Assembly: GCF_031457455.1 (NCBI RefSeq)
Contig: NZ_JAVDWU010000010.1
Location: forward strand, 201,313 to 265,312
From: Hydrogenophaga palleronii_A
GTDB taxonomy: Bacteria > Pseudomonadota > Gammaproteobacteria > Burkholderiales > Burkholderiaceae_C
Length of the DNA stretch: 64,000 nucleotides
Reading direction: 5' to 3'
Below are positions 16,148 through 24,663 of the stretch, in pieces. The position numbers were made by a program, and so were the translations under genes. The notes below the pieces were generated by a model that ran no database searches, was not told where the DNA came from, and was given only the letters and a program-made list of their open reading frames with translations. Each line of letters starts with the position of its first letter. Positions within the stretch are counted from its first letter, which is position 1.

Positions 16148-17097
16148 CTATCCAAGTTTTGCGAGATAGCCGAGCAGAGTTCCTCCACTCCGCCCACCCC
16201 ATAGACCCCGCCATGCGCGAACAGGTCATGGCCCATCTGCATGCCATCGAGGCTCAGCACGAGGTCACCATCCTGTTCGCCTGCGAATCCGGCAGCCGGG
16301 GCTGGGGATTTGCCTCGCCCGACAGTGACTACGACGTGCGCTTCATCTACGTGAACCGCCTGCCGTGGTACCTCACGGTGGCGCCGGGGCGCGACGTGAT
16401 CGAGCTGCCGATCAGTGGATCGAGCGCCGCGCTGGGCCGCCCCGAGCAAGCGAGCGCCCCCTCGGGGGGCAGCGAGCACACGCCAGTGCCGAGCGTGGGG
16501 GCCACACCCCTGGACATCAACGGCTGGGACCTGCGCAAGGCGCTGGGCCTGATGCGCGAGTCCAACCCCACGTTGCTGGAGTGGCTGCGTTCGCCCATCG
16601 TCTACCGCGAAGAGGCCGAGACGATGGACCGCTTTCGTGCGCTGGCCGAGCAGGTGTTCTCGAACGCCAAGGGCTGGCACCACTACGCCTCGATGGCGAA
16701 GAAGAACTTTCGCGAACACCTGCAGGCCGACACCGTGCACTACAAGAAATACCTGTACGTGCTGCGCCCGCTGCTGGCTGCGCGCTGGATCCGCGAGCAG
16801 CCCGGCGTGCCGCCCATGCGCTTCGCCGAACTGGCGCAGCGCACCTTGCACGCCACCGCCGATGCCGCGCTGATCGACGAGATCAATGCGCTGCTGGAGG
16901 TCAAGATGCGCGCCGGCGAGGCCGCGACCAGCCCACGCTGGCCGGGCATCCACGCTTTCATTGAGGCCGAGCTGGCGCGCAACGCGGCCGAGCCCGTGCA
17001 GGCGGTGCCCTCTGCCGGTCACGCGCCGCTGGATGCCATGCTGTTCGATACGGTGTTGCAGCATGACCGACAGGCGCAGGAGGCACAGGCATGTTGA
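16144..17097 (+). CDS. Pol-beta-superfamily nucleotidyltransferase (COG3541-like)
   Basis: 317 residues. The nucleotidyltransferase core reads CESGSRGWGFASPDSDYDVR: Gly50-Ser51 and metal-binding Asp62/Asp64, followed by RFIYV. Helical segments such as ALGLMRESNPTLLEWLRSP and YKKYLYVLRPLLAARWI match the COG3541 family found in RNA-repair operons. ATG 16144 overlaps the HEPN-like gene by 4 bp; an internal ATG at 16213 could be the ancestral start. Residues ~92-122 (GSSAALGRPEQASAPSGG onward) interrupt the core and derive from a palindromic repeat. rtcA starts inside its 3' end. Confidence 0.85.
   Translation: MTIQVLRDSRAEFLHSAHPIDPAMREQVMAHLHAIEAQHEVTILFACESGSRGWGFASPDSDYDVRFIYVNRLPWYLTVAPGRDVIELPISGSSAALGRPEQASAPSGGSEHTPVPSVGATPLDINGWDLRKALGLMRESNPTLLEWLRSPIVYREEAETMDRFRALAEQVFSNAKGWHHYASMAKKNFREHLQADTVHYKKYLYVLRPLLAARWIREQPGVPPMRFAELAQRTLHATADAALIDEINALLEVKMRAGEAATSPRWPGIHAFIEAELARNAAEPVQAVPSAGHAPLDAMLFDTVLQHDRQAQEAQAC
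16414..16506. repeat. palindromic-repeat-like insertion inside nucleotidyltransferase gene
   Basis: In-frame stretch with the repeat's C-tract/G-tract arm (GCCCCCTCGGGGGG) and low-complexity GC surroundings. It encodes a Gly/Ser/Pro/Ala-rich linker between IELPIS and the conserved LDINGWDLRKAL. Relatives of this protein family as remembered run directly from the first to the second segment, so this is probably an insertion tolerated because it keeps frame. Confidence 0.6.
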
Positions 17098-18137
17098 CCA
17101 TCGACGGTTCCACCGGCGAAGGCGGTGGCCAGATCCTGCGCACCAGCCTGTCGCTCTCGATGATCACCGGCCAGCCGGTGCGCATCGAGCACATCCGCGC
17201 CAGGCGCCCCAAGCCAGGCCTGATGCGCCAGCACCTGGCTTGCGTGCTGGCGGCCCAGGCGATGAGTGGAGCGCAGGTGAGCGGGGCCGAACTGGGCTCG
17301 CAGACGCTGGTGTTCGAGCCGGGGGCGCTGCGCCCGGGCGAACACGCGTTTGCCATCGGCTCGGCCGGCAGCTGCCTGCTGGTTTTGCAGACGGTGCTGC
17401 CTGCGCTCATGCTGGCCCCCGCGCCGAGCCAGCTCAAGCTTTCGGGCGGCACGCACAACCCGCTGGCGCCCACCTTCCATTTCGTCGAGCGGGCGTTTCT
17501 GCCGCAGCTCGCGCGCCTGGGCGTGAAGGTGGAGGTGACGCTGCGCCGCCATGGGTTCTACCCTGCCGGTGGCGGTGAGATGCTGGCCCTGATCGAGCCT
17601 GCTGTGGGAGGTCTGCGCCCCTTCGATTTGCTGGATCGCGGTGCGGTGGGTGAAGCGTTTGCGGAGTCGCTGGTGGCGGCGGTGCCGCGCCGCGTGGCCG
17701 AGCGCGAGTTGTCTTTGCTCAAGGATGCCCTAGGCTGGGACGAGGGTCAGTTGCGTGTGCCCAACGTGCGGCAGAACGAAGGCCCAGGCAATGCGCTGAT
17801 TGCGACGCTGGCGTTTGAACACGTGACCGAGGTGTTCACCAGCTTCGGTGAGAAGTCGGTGAGTTCGGAGCAGGTGGCCAGCCGGCTGCTGCGGCAGGTC
17901 AAGGCCTACCAGGACAGCACGGCAGCGGCCGGCCCTTACCTGGCCGACCAGTTGGCGCTGCCCTGGGCGCTGGCAGTCCACCAGGGCGGTCAGGCGGCGG
18001 CTTACAGCTGCAGCGAGATCACGGAGCACACGCGCACCAACCTCGACGTGATCCAGCGCTTTCTGCCGGTGGTGGCCGATGTCACGCGCGAAGGCGCACA
18101 CCGCTGGCGGGTGGCCTGGACACCGCATCAGACTTGA
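17091..18137 (+). CDS. rtcA: RNA 3'-terminal phosphate cyclase RtcA
   Basis: 348 residues. Converts RNA 3'-phosphate to 2',3'-cyclic phosphate via a covalent His-AMP. N-terminal DGSTGEGGGQILRTSL, RPKPGLMRQHL, GSAGSCLLVLQTVLPAL and FYPAGGGE are family signatures; the adenylylated His is His313 in EITEHTRTNLDV. It overlaps the nucleotidyltransferase by 7 bp, so the last three genes are translationally coupled. It ends 10 bp into the convergent ferredoxin gene. Confidence 0.95.
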   Translation: MLTIDGSTGEGGGQILRTSLSLSMITGQPVRIEHIRARRPKPGLMRQHLACVLAAQAMSGAQVSGAELGSQTLVFEPGALRPGEHAFAIGSAGSCLLVLQTVLPALMLAPAPSQLKLSGGTHNPLAPTFHFVERAFLPQLARLGVKVEVTLRRHGFYPAGGGEMLALIEPAVGGLRPFDLLDRGAVGEAFAESLVAAVPRRVAERELSLLKDALGWDEGQLRVPNVRQNEGPGNALIATLAFEHVTEVFTSFGEKSVSSEQVASRLLRQVKAYQDSTAAAGPYLADQLALPWALAVHQGGQAAAYSCSEITEHTRTNLDVIQRFLPVVADVTREGAHRWRVAWTPHQT

Positions 18138-18352
18138 AGGGTTGCTCGCGCCATCGTGATCGCTTCGAACGGGCACTTCACCGCGCACCTGGCGCAGCCC
18201 GTGCAGCCGGCCTCGTCGTGCAGGTGAGAAAACTTCTTCCATTTCTCAACCTCTAGCGACAGCACGTGAGGCGGGCACGCAGCCACACACCAGCCGCAAC
18301 CGGTGCACCGGGTCTTGTCGATGACAGGCAGTGCCTTGCGTTCGCTCGCCAT
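18128..18352 (-). CDS. 4Fe-4S dicluster ferredoxin-like protein
   Basis: 74 residues. Two cluster motifs, CTGCGWCVAACP and CTGCARCAVKCP, each CxxCxxCxxxCP, are typical of 2[4Fe-4S] ferredoxins. Small soluble electron carrier; partner unknown. Convergent with rtcA (3' overlap of 10 bp) and divergent from the CoA-binding protein gene. Confidence 0.9.
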   Translation of the reverse strand: MASERKALPVIDKTRCTGCGWCVAACPPHVLSLEVEKWKKFSHLHDEAGCTGCARCAVKCPFEAITMARATLQV

Positions 18353-18372
18353 GGCGTTATTGTGTCGGCATC

Positions 18373-18840
18373 ATGCAAGACGATATTCCCACCCTGCGCC
18401 GCATCCTTCAACGTGACCGCACCATCGCCGTGGTCGGTCTTTCGGCCGAATGGCACCGGCCGAGCTTCTTCGCCGCCAAATACATGCAGGATCACGGCTA
18501 CCGCATCGTGCCGGTGAACCCGAAGTACCCCGAGATCCTGGGCGAAAAAAGCTATGCGCGGCTGGAGGACATTCCGTTCCCGGTGGACATGGTCGACGTG
18601 TTCCGCAAGGAGGGGGAGATTCCACCCATTGCGAAGAGCGCGGTGGCCATTGGCGCAAAAAGCCTGTGGCAGCAGTTGGGCCTGAGAAGTGAAGAGGCCG
18701 ACCGCATCGCCACCAAAGCGGGCATGGATTCCATCTGGGACCGCTGCGTGAAGATCGAACACGCGCGCCTGTTCGGCGGCCTCAACTGGGCGGGCGTGAA
18801 CACCAAGGTCATCTCGGCTCAGCGGCCGAAGCAGGGGTGA
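18373..18840 (+). CDS. CoA-binding (YccU-like) protein
   Basis: 155 residues. CoA_binding Rossmann domain: TIAVVGLSAEWHRPSFFAAK followed by GYRIVPVNPKYPEILGEKSY. Homologous to the CoA-binding part of succinyl-CoA synthetase; members are short stand-alone proteins of unknown role. Its stop nearly abuts metY (5 bp), suggesting cotranscription. Confidence 0.88.
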   Translation: MQDDIPTLRRILQRDRTIAVVGLSAEWHRPSFFAAKYMQDHGYRIVPVNPKYPEILGEKSYARLEDIPFPVDMVDVFRKEGEIPPIAKSAVAIGAKSLWQQLGLRSEEADRIATKAGMDSIWDRCVKIEHARLFGGLNWAGVNTKVISAQRPKQG

Positions 18841-18845
18841 GCGCT

Positions 18846-20156
18846 ATGGCCGACCGCAACTTCCAGCCAGAAACCCTGGCCATTCACGCCGGGCAGATTC
18901 CCGACGCGGCCACTGGCGCCCGCGCCCTGCCCATCTACCAGACCACTAGCTTCGTGTTCGACAGCGCTGACCACGCCGCCAGCCTGTTCAATTTGCAAAC
19001 CTTTGGCAATGTGTATTCGCGCCTCTCCAACCCCACCGTGGCCGCGCTGGAAGAGCGCGTGGCTGCACTGGAGGGTGCGCGTGCTGCCGTGGCCTGTGCC
19101 AGCGGCATGGCGGCCGAAACGCTGGCCCTCACCACCTTGCTGCAGGCGGGAGACCATGTGGTGGCGGCCGGTGCGCTGTACGGCGGCAGTGTGACCATGC
19201 TGGCGGTGAACCTGCGCAAGTTCGGCATCACCACCACCTTCGTGGACGCCACGAGTCCCGACGCTTTCGCCGCCGCCATCGAACCGAACACGCGCGCCAT
19301 CTACGCCGAAACCCTGGGCAATCCCAGCATGGTGGTGCTCGACATCGCCGCCATCGCCGAGGTGGCCCACGCCCACGGCCTGCCGCTGATCGTGGACAAC
19401 ACCGTGCCCAGCCCCTTCCTGTGCAACCCGGTGGCCCTGGGCGCCGACATCGTCATCCACAGCGCCACCAAGTACCTGGCGGGTCACGGAACCACGCTGG
19501 GGGGCGTGGTGGTCGAAGGCGGCAACTTCCCATGGGACAACGGCAAGTTTCCAGGCATGACCGAGCCCTCGCCCGGCTACCACGGCGTGAAGTTCTACGA
19601 GACCTTTGGCAACTTCGGTTTCACCATGCGCTGCCGCATGGAAGGCCTGCGCGTGTTCGGCGCGGCGCTGGCACCCACCAGCGCCTGGCAGATCCTGCAG
19701 GGCGTGGAAACCTTGCCGCTGCGCATGGAGCGCCACTGCAGCAACGCACTGGCCGTGGCCCGCTACCTGCAGGACGATCCGCGCGTGAGCTGGGTCAACT
19801 ATCCCGGTCTGCCCGACCACCCGCAGCACGAACTGATGAAACGCCAGATGCGCGGTGCCTCCGGGCTGCTGGCCTTTGGGGTGAAGGCGGGTGGACAGGG
19901 TGGCATGGAGGCCGGTGTGCGCTTCATTGAAAGCGCCCAGTTCATGAGCCACCTGGTCAACATTGGCGACACGCGCACCCTGATCAGCCACCCCGCCAGC
20001 ACCACCCACCGCCAGCTCGATGCCGAGCAGCAGATCGCCGCCGGTGTGCTGCCCGACATGGTTCGCATCTCGGTGGGGCTGGAGCACATCGACGACATCC
20101 TCTGGGACATCGACCAGGCGCTTTCAAAAGCCGTTGACCGCCACGCAACGGGTTGA
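18846..20156 (+). CDS. metY: O-acetylhomoserine aminocarboxypropyltransferase (sulfhydrylase)
   Basis: 436 residues, PLP-dependent Cys/Met metabolism family. It makes homocysteine from O-acetylhomoserine and sulfide. YSRLSNPT, ASGMAAE, ETLGNPSMVVLDI, DNTVPSPFL and the PLP Lys motif SATKYLAGHGTTLGG are present, as is the long MetY-type insertion (GGNFPWDNGKFPGMTEPSPG). The supplier of O-acetylhomoserine is metX at 58.7 kb. A GTG at 18837 could add three residues. Confidence 0.92.
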   Translation: MADRNFQPETLAIHAGQIPDAATGARALPIYQTTSFVFDSADHAASLFNLQTFGNVYSRLSNPTVAALEERVAALEGARAAVACASGMAAETLALTTLLQAGDHVVAAGALYGGSVTMLAVNLRKFGITTTFVDATSPDAFAAAIEPNTRAIYAETLGNPSMVVLDIAAIAEVAHAHGLPLIVDNTVPSPFLCNPVALGADIVIHSATKYLAGHGTTLGGVVVEGGNFPWDNGKFPGMTEPSPGYHGVKFYETFGNFGFTMRCRMEGLRVFGAALAPTSAWQILQGVETLPLRMERHCSNALAVARYLQDDPRVSWVNYPGLPDHPQHELMKRQMRGASGLLAFGVKAGGQGGMEAGVRFIESAQFMSHLVNIGDTRTLISHPASTTHRQLDAEQQIAAGVLPDMVRISVGLEHIDDILWDIDQALSKAVDRHATG

Positions 20157-20194
20157 TCGCCGCCATGTGGCGATCGGAGGTGAACCACTGGGGT

Positions 20195-21562
20195 TCAGGC
20201 GGTGACGGGGGTCGTGTGCTGAGGCGCCGCCGGTTTTGTCCGCAGCGGCAGTTCGGCGCTGATGCGCGTGCCCTGCCCAGGGCTGCTGGCAATGGTGAGC
20301 CGCCCTGCATGCGCCTCCACGCGCACCCGCATGCCGGTGAGGCCGTGGTGGCCGGCACCCACGTCGTTCACCTCGAAGCCCTTGCCGTCGTCGCGCACCG
20401 TCACCACCGCCCGGTTGTCGCGTTGCTCCAGCGTCACCCACACATGGCGGGCGCGGGCGTACTTGCTGATGTTGGTCAGCGATTCCTGCACCAGCCGGTA
20501 CACGGTGAGCTCGGACTCCTTGTCCAGCGACACTGCCGACAGGGTGTGGTCCACGGGAATGTTCAGTGAAGTCGCTGCGTCCTCGCACAGCACCTCCAGC
20601 GCCGCCACCAGGCCCAGCTGGTCCAGGGATGACGGCCTCAGGTTCTCGACGATGCGCCGCTTCACCGCAATGCTCTCATTGAGCCTCTGTTCAATGCCGC
20701 TGGCCCGTTCCAGGGCCACGGCGGGCACGTCGGGCACCCGTCGCAGGCGCGCGAGTTCAAGCTTCATGGCGGTGAGCAGACCGCCCATCTCGTCGTGCAG
20801 CTCACGCGCCAAGCGACTTCTTTCGTCTTCACGTGTGTTGACCAGGTAGCCGGCCAGTTCGCGCAGCTCGGCGGTGCGCAGTGCGATCTGGTGGGCCAGG
20901 TATTCGCTTTCGCGGGCCTTCTGCTCGTCGATCTCGCGCAGCTGACGCAGGAACAGGCCCAGTGCCACCAACGAGACCACCACCGCCAGATGCAAGGCGA
21001 GTCGGTTGAGCAGAATGGCGTCGAAGAGCGAGGCGCGGGCGGTGTTCTGCACCGCTTCTGCGCGTTCGAGCACCGCATCAAAATCCTGCCGCAGTTCGGC
21101 GAGGTCGGCGCGCCCGCGATCGCTGCTGGCCAGCGTACGTGCGCGCACCCGCTGGCCTTCTCCGACGGCGGCCACCCACTCGTTCATTTCGGCGACCCGG
21201 TCGGCAATGCGGGTGCGCACGGCTTCCACCGAAACAATGCGCTGCGGGTCCACGCTGGCAATGAGCTGGAAGGCGCCGCGCTGCACCTCGTCAAGCTCGG
21301 CCAGCGAGTTGCGGTAGGCATCCAGATCGGTCGCGTTGCCGTTGAGCAGGTAAGCCCGCGCCGCGGTCTCGGCGTCGGTCAGGGCCTGCAGGGTGTTGGC
21401 GGCTTTCAGGTGGGCGTCGGTCAGGGAAATGCCGCGTTCCAGCGTGGCATGCGAATGCTGGTAGGTGCTTTCGTTCACCGCCACGGTGATCACGGCCAGA
21501 GCCACCACCACCGGCATCACGTAACGCGTGCGCACCACGCGTTCAATGGACGACTTGATCAT
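20195..21562 (-). CDS. sensor histidine kinase (CHASE3-like, HisKA_3)
   Basis: 455 residues. TM1 about 15-31; a periplasmic helical region to ~185 with TDAETAARAYLLNG typical of CHASE3; TM2 ~190-205. The HisKA_3 dimerisation helix has the phospho-acceptor in RLARELHDEMGGLLTAMK, then HATPase_c with VYRLVQESLTNISKYARA, VRDDGKGF and GLTGMRVRV. NarX/DegS-type kinase. The receiver-only gene lies immediately upstream in the same direction; a LuxR-type regulator 2.2 kb away is the likely DNA-binding partner (inference). Confidence 0.92.
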   Translation of the reverse strand: MIKSSIERVVRTRYVMPVVVALAVITVAVNESTYQHSHATLERGISLTDAHLKAANTLQALTDAETAARAYLLNGNATDLDAYRNSLAELDEVQRGAFQLIASVDPQRIVSVEAVRTRIADRVAEMNEWVAAVGEGQRVRARTLASSDRGRADLAELRQDFDAVLERAEAVQNTARASLFDAILLNRLALHLAVVVSLVALGLFLRQLREIDEQKARESEYLAHQIALRTAELRELAGYLVNTREDERSRLARELHDEMGGLLTAMKLELARLRRVPDVPAVALERASGIEQRLNESIAVKRRIVENLRPSSLDQLGLVAALEVLCEDAATSLNIPVDHTLSAVSLDKESELTVYRLVQESLTNISKYARARHVWVTLEQRDNRAVVTVRDDGKGFEVNDVGAGHHGLTGMRVRVEAHAGRLTIASSPGQGTRISAELPLRTKPAAPQHTTPVTA

Positions 21563-21637
21563 GGATTCGTGTGGCCAGGGCTGTTGCTGAGCCAGCCAGC
21601 TCGCACAAGAAAGAAAAACCGGTGGCCTCTCACCCCT

Positions 21638-22042
21638 TCAGCCCAGGGCACCAGGCGCGGTGGTCGTGCCATCGGCCACATGGGCGCAATAGGCGATCAA
21701 CTCGTCCAGCTCGCACGATTTGTCGAACACCCGGTCGGCACCCAGCGCCGCGCACCGGCGCCTGATGTCGGCAGAGGCGTAGTTGGTCAGAACCACACGG
21801 CGCACCGCCAGGTCATCGTCCTTCGCCGCCTGCAGCACCCCAAGGCCGGAACCGTTGAGAAGAAAGATGTCGATGATCAGCAGGTCTACCTGATTGCCTT
21901 CCTCGCGCAGCCACTGCACCGCGCTGGCCTCATCCGCCGCACTCCCCACCACTTCGACGCTGGTGAGTTCTTCCAGCGTGGACACGAGGTTCTCATAGAT
22001 GAGTGGGTTGTCCTCGACGATGAAGGTTTTCAGAGTGGACAT
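21638..22042 (-). CDS. single-domain response regulator (receiver only)
   Basis: 134 residues covering one receiver domain and no output domain: acidic pocket VEDN near residues 9-12, phospho-Asp in LLIIDIFLLNGSG, Thr/Lys switch residues in VVLTNYAS and FDKSCELDEL. It precedes the histidine kinase on the same strand. It may act as a phosphate sink or relay, or control by protein contact. Confidence 0.9.
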   Translation of the reverse strand: MSTLKTFIVEDNPLIYENLVSTLEELTSVEVVGSAADEASAVQWLREEGNQVDLLIIDIFLLNGSGLGVLQAAKDDDLAVRRVVLTNYASADIRRRCAALGADRVFDKSCELDELIAYCAHVADGTTTAPGALG

Positions 22043-22170
22043 GGTCGATGCTTGAAGCGATGGTCCGGCCTGAGGTGGCCGACCTCCTCGACCTGAGTGG
22101 GTGTTGCCAGCCGCCAGGGTGCAGGTCAGTCACCAAGCGCTCGGCAATATTTTGTTTCATTGGCGACAGG

Positions 22171-22233
22171 TTGTCTGTAGGACGTGGCCTACAGACTGAG
22201 GCCGACCTTGCGAAAGGACGGCCTCTTCAGGTT
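22171..22233. other. two adjacent inverted repeats
   Basis: GTCTGTAGG / CCTACAGAC separated by about 6 bp, followed by GAGGCCG / CGGCCTC around a 14-nt loop. They lie downstream of the BON lipoprotein gene and upstream of the receiver gene on the minus strand. No T-run follows, so terminator activity is uncertain; the first could be an operator. TGTAGGAC recurs near 23,597 upstream of the stress genes. Confidence 0.45.
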
Positions 22234-22544
22234 TACTGAACGATGATGTCGTTGCGAACCGACTTCACGCCCGGTGTGGACCTGGCCAGGGTTTCGGCAT
22301 GAGAGCGTTCCACGCTCGTCTTCGCGAAACCTGAGAGCTGCACCGTGCCGTTGAGGGATTCCACCTTGATCGCCAGTGCGCTGACCGTCGGGTCTTTGGC
22401 AAAGCTGGCTTTCACCCGCGTGGTGATGGTGGCGTCATCGACAAACGACCCCACTGTTTGCTGATCGCGCGCCACGGCACAACCTGTGAGCTGAACAACA
22501 GAAAAAGCGGCTGCAACAGCCAATACGGCATGAGCAATTTTCAT
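22233..22544 (-). CDS. BON-domain lipoprotein
   Basis: 103 residues from ATG 22544. Signal peptide MKIAHAVLAVAAAFSVVQL with lipobox LTGC; the mature part is one BON domain (DDATITTRVKASFAKDP then KVESLNGTVQLSGFA, ending VRNDIIVQ). BON domains bind membranes; OsmY-like proteins are induced by osmotic and envelope stress. GGAGG precedes the start. Neighbours include a second BON lipoprotein and CsbD. Confidence 0.9.
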   Translation of the reverse strand: MKIAHAVLAVAAAFSVVQLTGCAVARDQQTVGSFVDDATITTRVKASFAKDPTVSALAIKVESLNGTVQLSGFAKTSVERSHAETLARSTPGVKSVRNDIIVQ

Positions 22545-22628
22545 GATTTCCTCCAGAAAGTCAGGAGGGTGGATGGCGGCGCCACTGGCGGCCATCCCCC
22601 TGTAAAGCGTCAAACGTCAGGGCGCTGC

Positions 22629-23081
22629 TTAGCTGTCCTTTTTCACAACCAGCCGGTTATCAACAGCCACCACGCCGTCAACGGCGGTCACCAGGCTCGT
22701 TGCGCGCTCACGGGCGTTTTCATCGGGTGCTGCGCCGGTCAGCTCAACACGGCCTGCTTCGGTGTCCACGTCGATGTCCATTACGCTGAGCGCACCATCT
22801 GCGGCGAGCGCAGCCTGCACCTTGGCGGTGATGGCCATGTCGTTCGCGCCTTCGGCAATGGCTTCACCAGCGCCTCGGTTGTCCTGGTTGTTCATGCCTT
22901 CCTGTGCGGGGGCCACGGGCTGGTTGAGCGTCGACTCGGCTGTGGTAGCCGGGGCCGGGGCCGATGTCATCGGCGCCTGATCCACTTGACCAACGGTGTC
23001 GTCCTTCTGGCCACATGCGGCCATCAGGGCAGTGGCTGCAGCGGCAGCGATCAGAGCGGTGTAGCGTTTGGCGTATTTCAT
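22629..23081 (-). CDS. BON-domain lipoprotein (second copy)
   Basis: 150 residues from ATG 23081. Signal peptide MKYAKRYTALIAAAAATAL with lipobox MAAC, then a Pro/Ala/Thr/Gln-rich linker (residues ~35-75), then a BON domain (NDMAITAKVQAALAADGAL, GRVELTGAAPDENARERA, VAVDNRLVV). Probably a periplasmic OsmY-like stress protein anchored in the outer membrane. Confidence 0.9.
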   Translation of the reverse strand: MKYAKRYTALIAAAAATALMAACGQKDDTVGQVDQAPMTSAPAPATTAESTLNQPVAPAQEGMNNQDNRGAGEAIAEGANDMAITAKVQAALAADGALSVMDIDVDTEAGRVELTGAAPDENARERATSLVTAVDGVVAVDNRLVVKKDS

Positions 23082-23209
23082 GATGGTTTCCTTTGATTTC
23101 CGCCGGGACTCCGACGGGTGATTCAACAATATGCGTGTGGGAAAAGCTTGTCGGTCAGACCGCAAGACGTGGCCGCGTCGGACATCGCCGACACAGACAT
23201 CGTTCAGGC

Positions 23210-23458
23210 TCAAACCCTGTCCATGGGGCGAGTGGCGCTTGGCTGATCCAGCCAGTCGTCACCCAGCTTGCGCTCCCATTCGGTGACTTGACGCTCGGCT
23301 TCGTCCTTGGCGCAACCGTAGCGCTCCTGGATCTTGCCGGCGAGCTGTTCGCGGCGGCCGGCCACCACGTCGAAGTCATCGTCAGTGAGCTTGCCCCACT
23401 GCTCCTTGACTTTGCCTTTGGCTTGTTTCCAGTTGCCTTTGACTCGATCCCAGTTCAT
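23210..23458 (-). CDS. CsbD-family stress protein
   Basis: 82 residues from ATG 23458: MNWDRVKGNWKQAKGKVKEQ and WGKLTDDDFDVVAGRREQLA are CsbD hallmarks, with the second half RYGCAKDEAERQVTEWERKL. General-stress-induced hydrophilic proteins of unknown mechanism. AGGAGAAGCAT precedes the start. Lies with the BON lipoproteins and two-component genes. Confidence 0.93.
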   Translation of the reverse strand: MNWDRVKGNWKQAKGKVKEQWGKLTDDDFDVVAGRREQLAGKIQERYGCAKDEAERQVTEWERKLGDDWLDQPSATRPMDRV

Positions 23459-23787
23459 ATGCTTCTCCTTGAATGAGGGTGAGAGTTGTGGGTCGTTGGA
23501 TATATCAACCCCGGCCTGCGCCGTTTGCAGCGCGTTGCCGTGAATGAACTTTAGGTGGGGTGCGGTTGTGCAGCTGTCGGTCAATCGGCAGGCTCGTTGT
23601 AGGACAACGCCGATGCGAAGAGAGCGTCGACGTGGAAGCGAGGGGGAGGAACGGCTGGAGGCTTTGCCGTCGCCCGGCCTGCGGCGACAATTCGATCACC
23701 CGACGACCCCGGGTCCTTCGAAGGTATTCCGTAGATGGTCTATCGAAGGCCTGTTAGATTTTCGGCATCCCATTCACCGAGAGTCCC
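23459..23787. other. divergent regulatory region between csbD and LuxR-type regulator
   Basis: 329 bp without a gene. Contains GTTGTAGGACAAC, a short palindrome near 23,597, and a shorter inverted repeat with TTCGAAGG/CTATCGAAGG near 23,715-23,750 just upstream of the regulator. Probably carries both promoters; the palindromes are candidate operators. Confidence 0.4.
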
Positions 23788-24423
23788 ATGATCAAAGTAG
23801 GCATCGTCGACGACCACGCCATCGTTCGCACCGGCTTGCGCCAGTTTCTTTCCGAACACGTGGACCTGCGCGTCGTGGGAGAAGCCAACGATGGTCGTGA
23901 GGCCTTGGAGCTGGTGCGCGAAGCCGAGGTGGACGTGCTGCTGATGGACATCTCCATGCCCGAACACGGCGGTGTGGACGCGCTGCAGGCCATTAAGGCT
24001 CGCTATCCCGACCTGGCCGTGCTCATTCTCAGCGGCTTTCCGGAAGCCCAGTACGCCACCACCCTGTTGCGCTTTGGCGCCAGCGGTTATCTGAACAAGG
24101 AGTGCCCGCCCGAAGAGATCGTGGAAGCCATCCGGGTGGTCGCACGCGGGCGCCGCTACATCAGCCCGGCCGTGGCCGAGCTGCTCGCCGACAGCGCGCT
24201 GGGAGGCGGGGAAGACCGCCCCCTGCACGAACAACTGTCGGAACGCGAAATGCAGGTGTTCCTGCGCCTCGCCCAGGGAGAGACCATTGGTGCGATGGCC
24301 GAAGCCATGTTCCTCAGCGTCAAGACCGTGAGCACCTACCGCACCCGCGTGATGCAGAAGCTCAAGCTGAACAGCAACAGCGATCTCACCTATTACGCGG
24401 TCAAGAACGGACTCATTCAGTAA
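23788..24423 (+). CDS. LuxR/NarL-type response regulator
   Basis: 211 residues. Receiver domain with VDDHAIVRTGL, phospho-Asp in VLLMDISMPEHGG and Lys in GYLNKECPPEE; the C-terminal LuxR HTH reads LSEREMQVFLRLAQGETIGA then SVKTVSTYRTRVMQKLKL. Preceded by the stress genes it may control. No kinase is adjacent on its own strand, so the HisKA_3 kinase at 20.2 kb is the natural candidate partner. Confidence 0.93.
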   Translation: MIKVGIVDDHAIVRTGLRQFLSEHVDLRVVGEANDGREALELVREAEVDVLLMDISMPEHGGVDALQAIKARYPDLAVLILSGFPEAQYATTLLRFGASGYLNKECPPEEIVEAIRVVARGRRYISPAVAELLADSALGGGEDRPLHEQLSEREMQVFLRLAQGETIGAMAEAMFLSVKTVSTYRTRVMQKLKLNSNSDLTYYAVKNGLIQ

Positions 24424-24528
24424 CACCCCCTGCGCCGCTGACACGGCTTCCCCCTCTCTGGCGCGCCGTTGGCGCTTGGAGGGGGACGGCACCCGTGGCC
24501 TGGCAAAGCCAGTTCCACGGTGCCCCTG
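24424..24528. repeat. dispersed palindromic repeat, copy B
   Basis: Full-length copy with CCCCCTCTCTGGCGCGCC...GGAGGGGG arm and GGCCTGGCAAAGCCAGTTCC arm. It begins right after the regulator stop. It is the inverted partner of copy C, 135 bp away. Confidence 0.8.
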
Positions 24529-24663
24529 GTCCGGGCTTCCCCTCGTTCGCTGCGCGTGAGTTCAGCACCGACCAGAACAGCTCAGCCAACGAGGGGAAGC
24601 TTTGCCAAGGCGCGAAGCGGCACAGAGGGGAATACCGAAAACTTTCCGGAGCGAAATGCCCCA

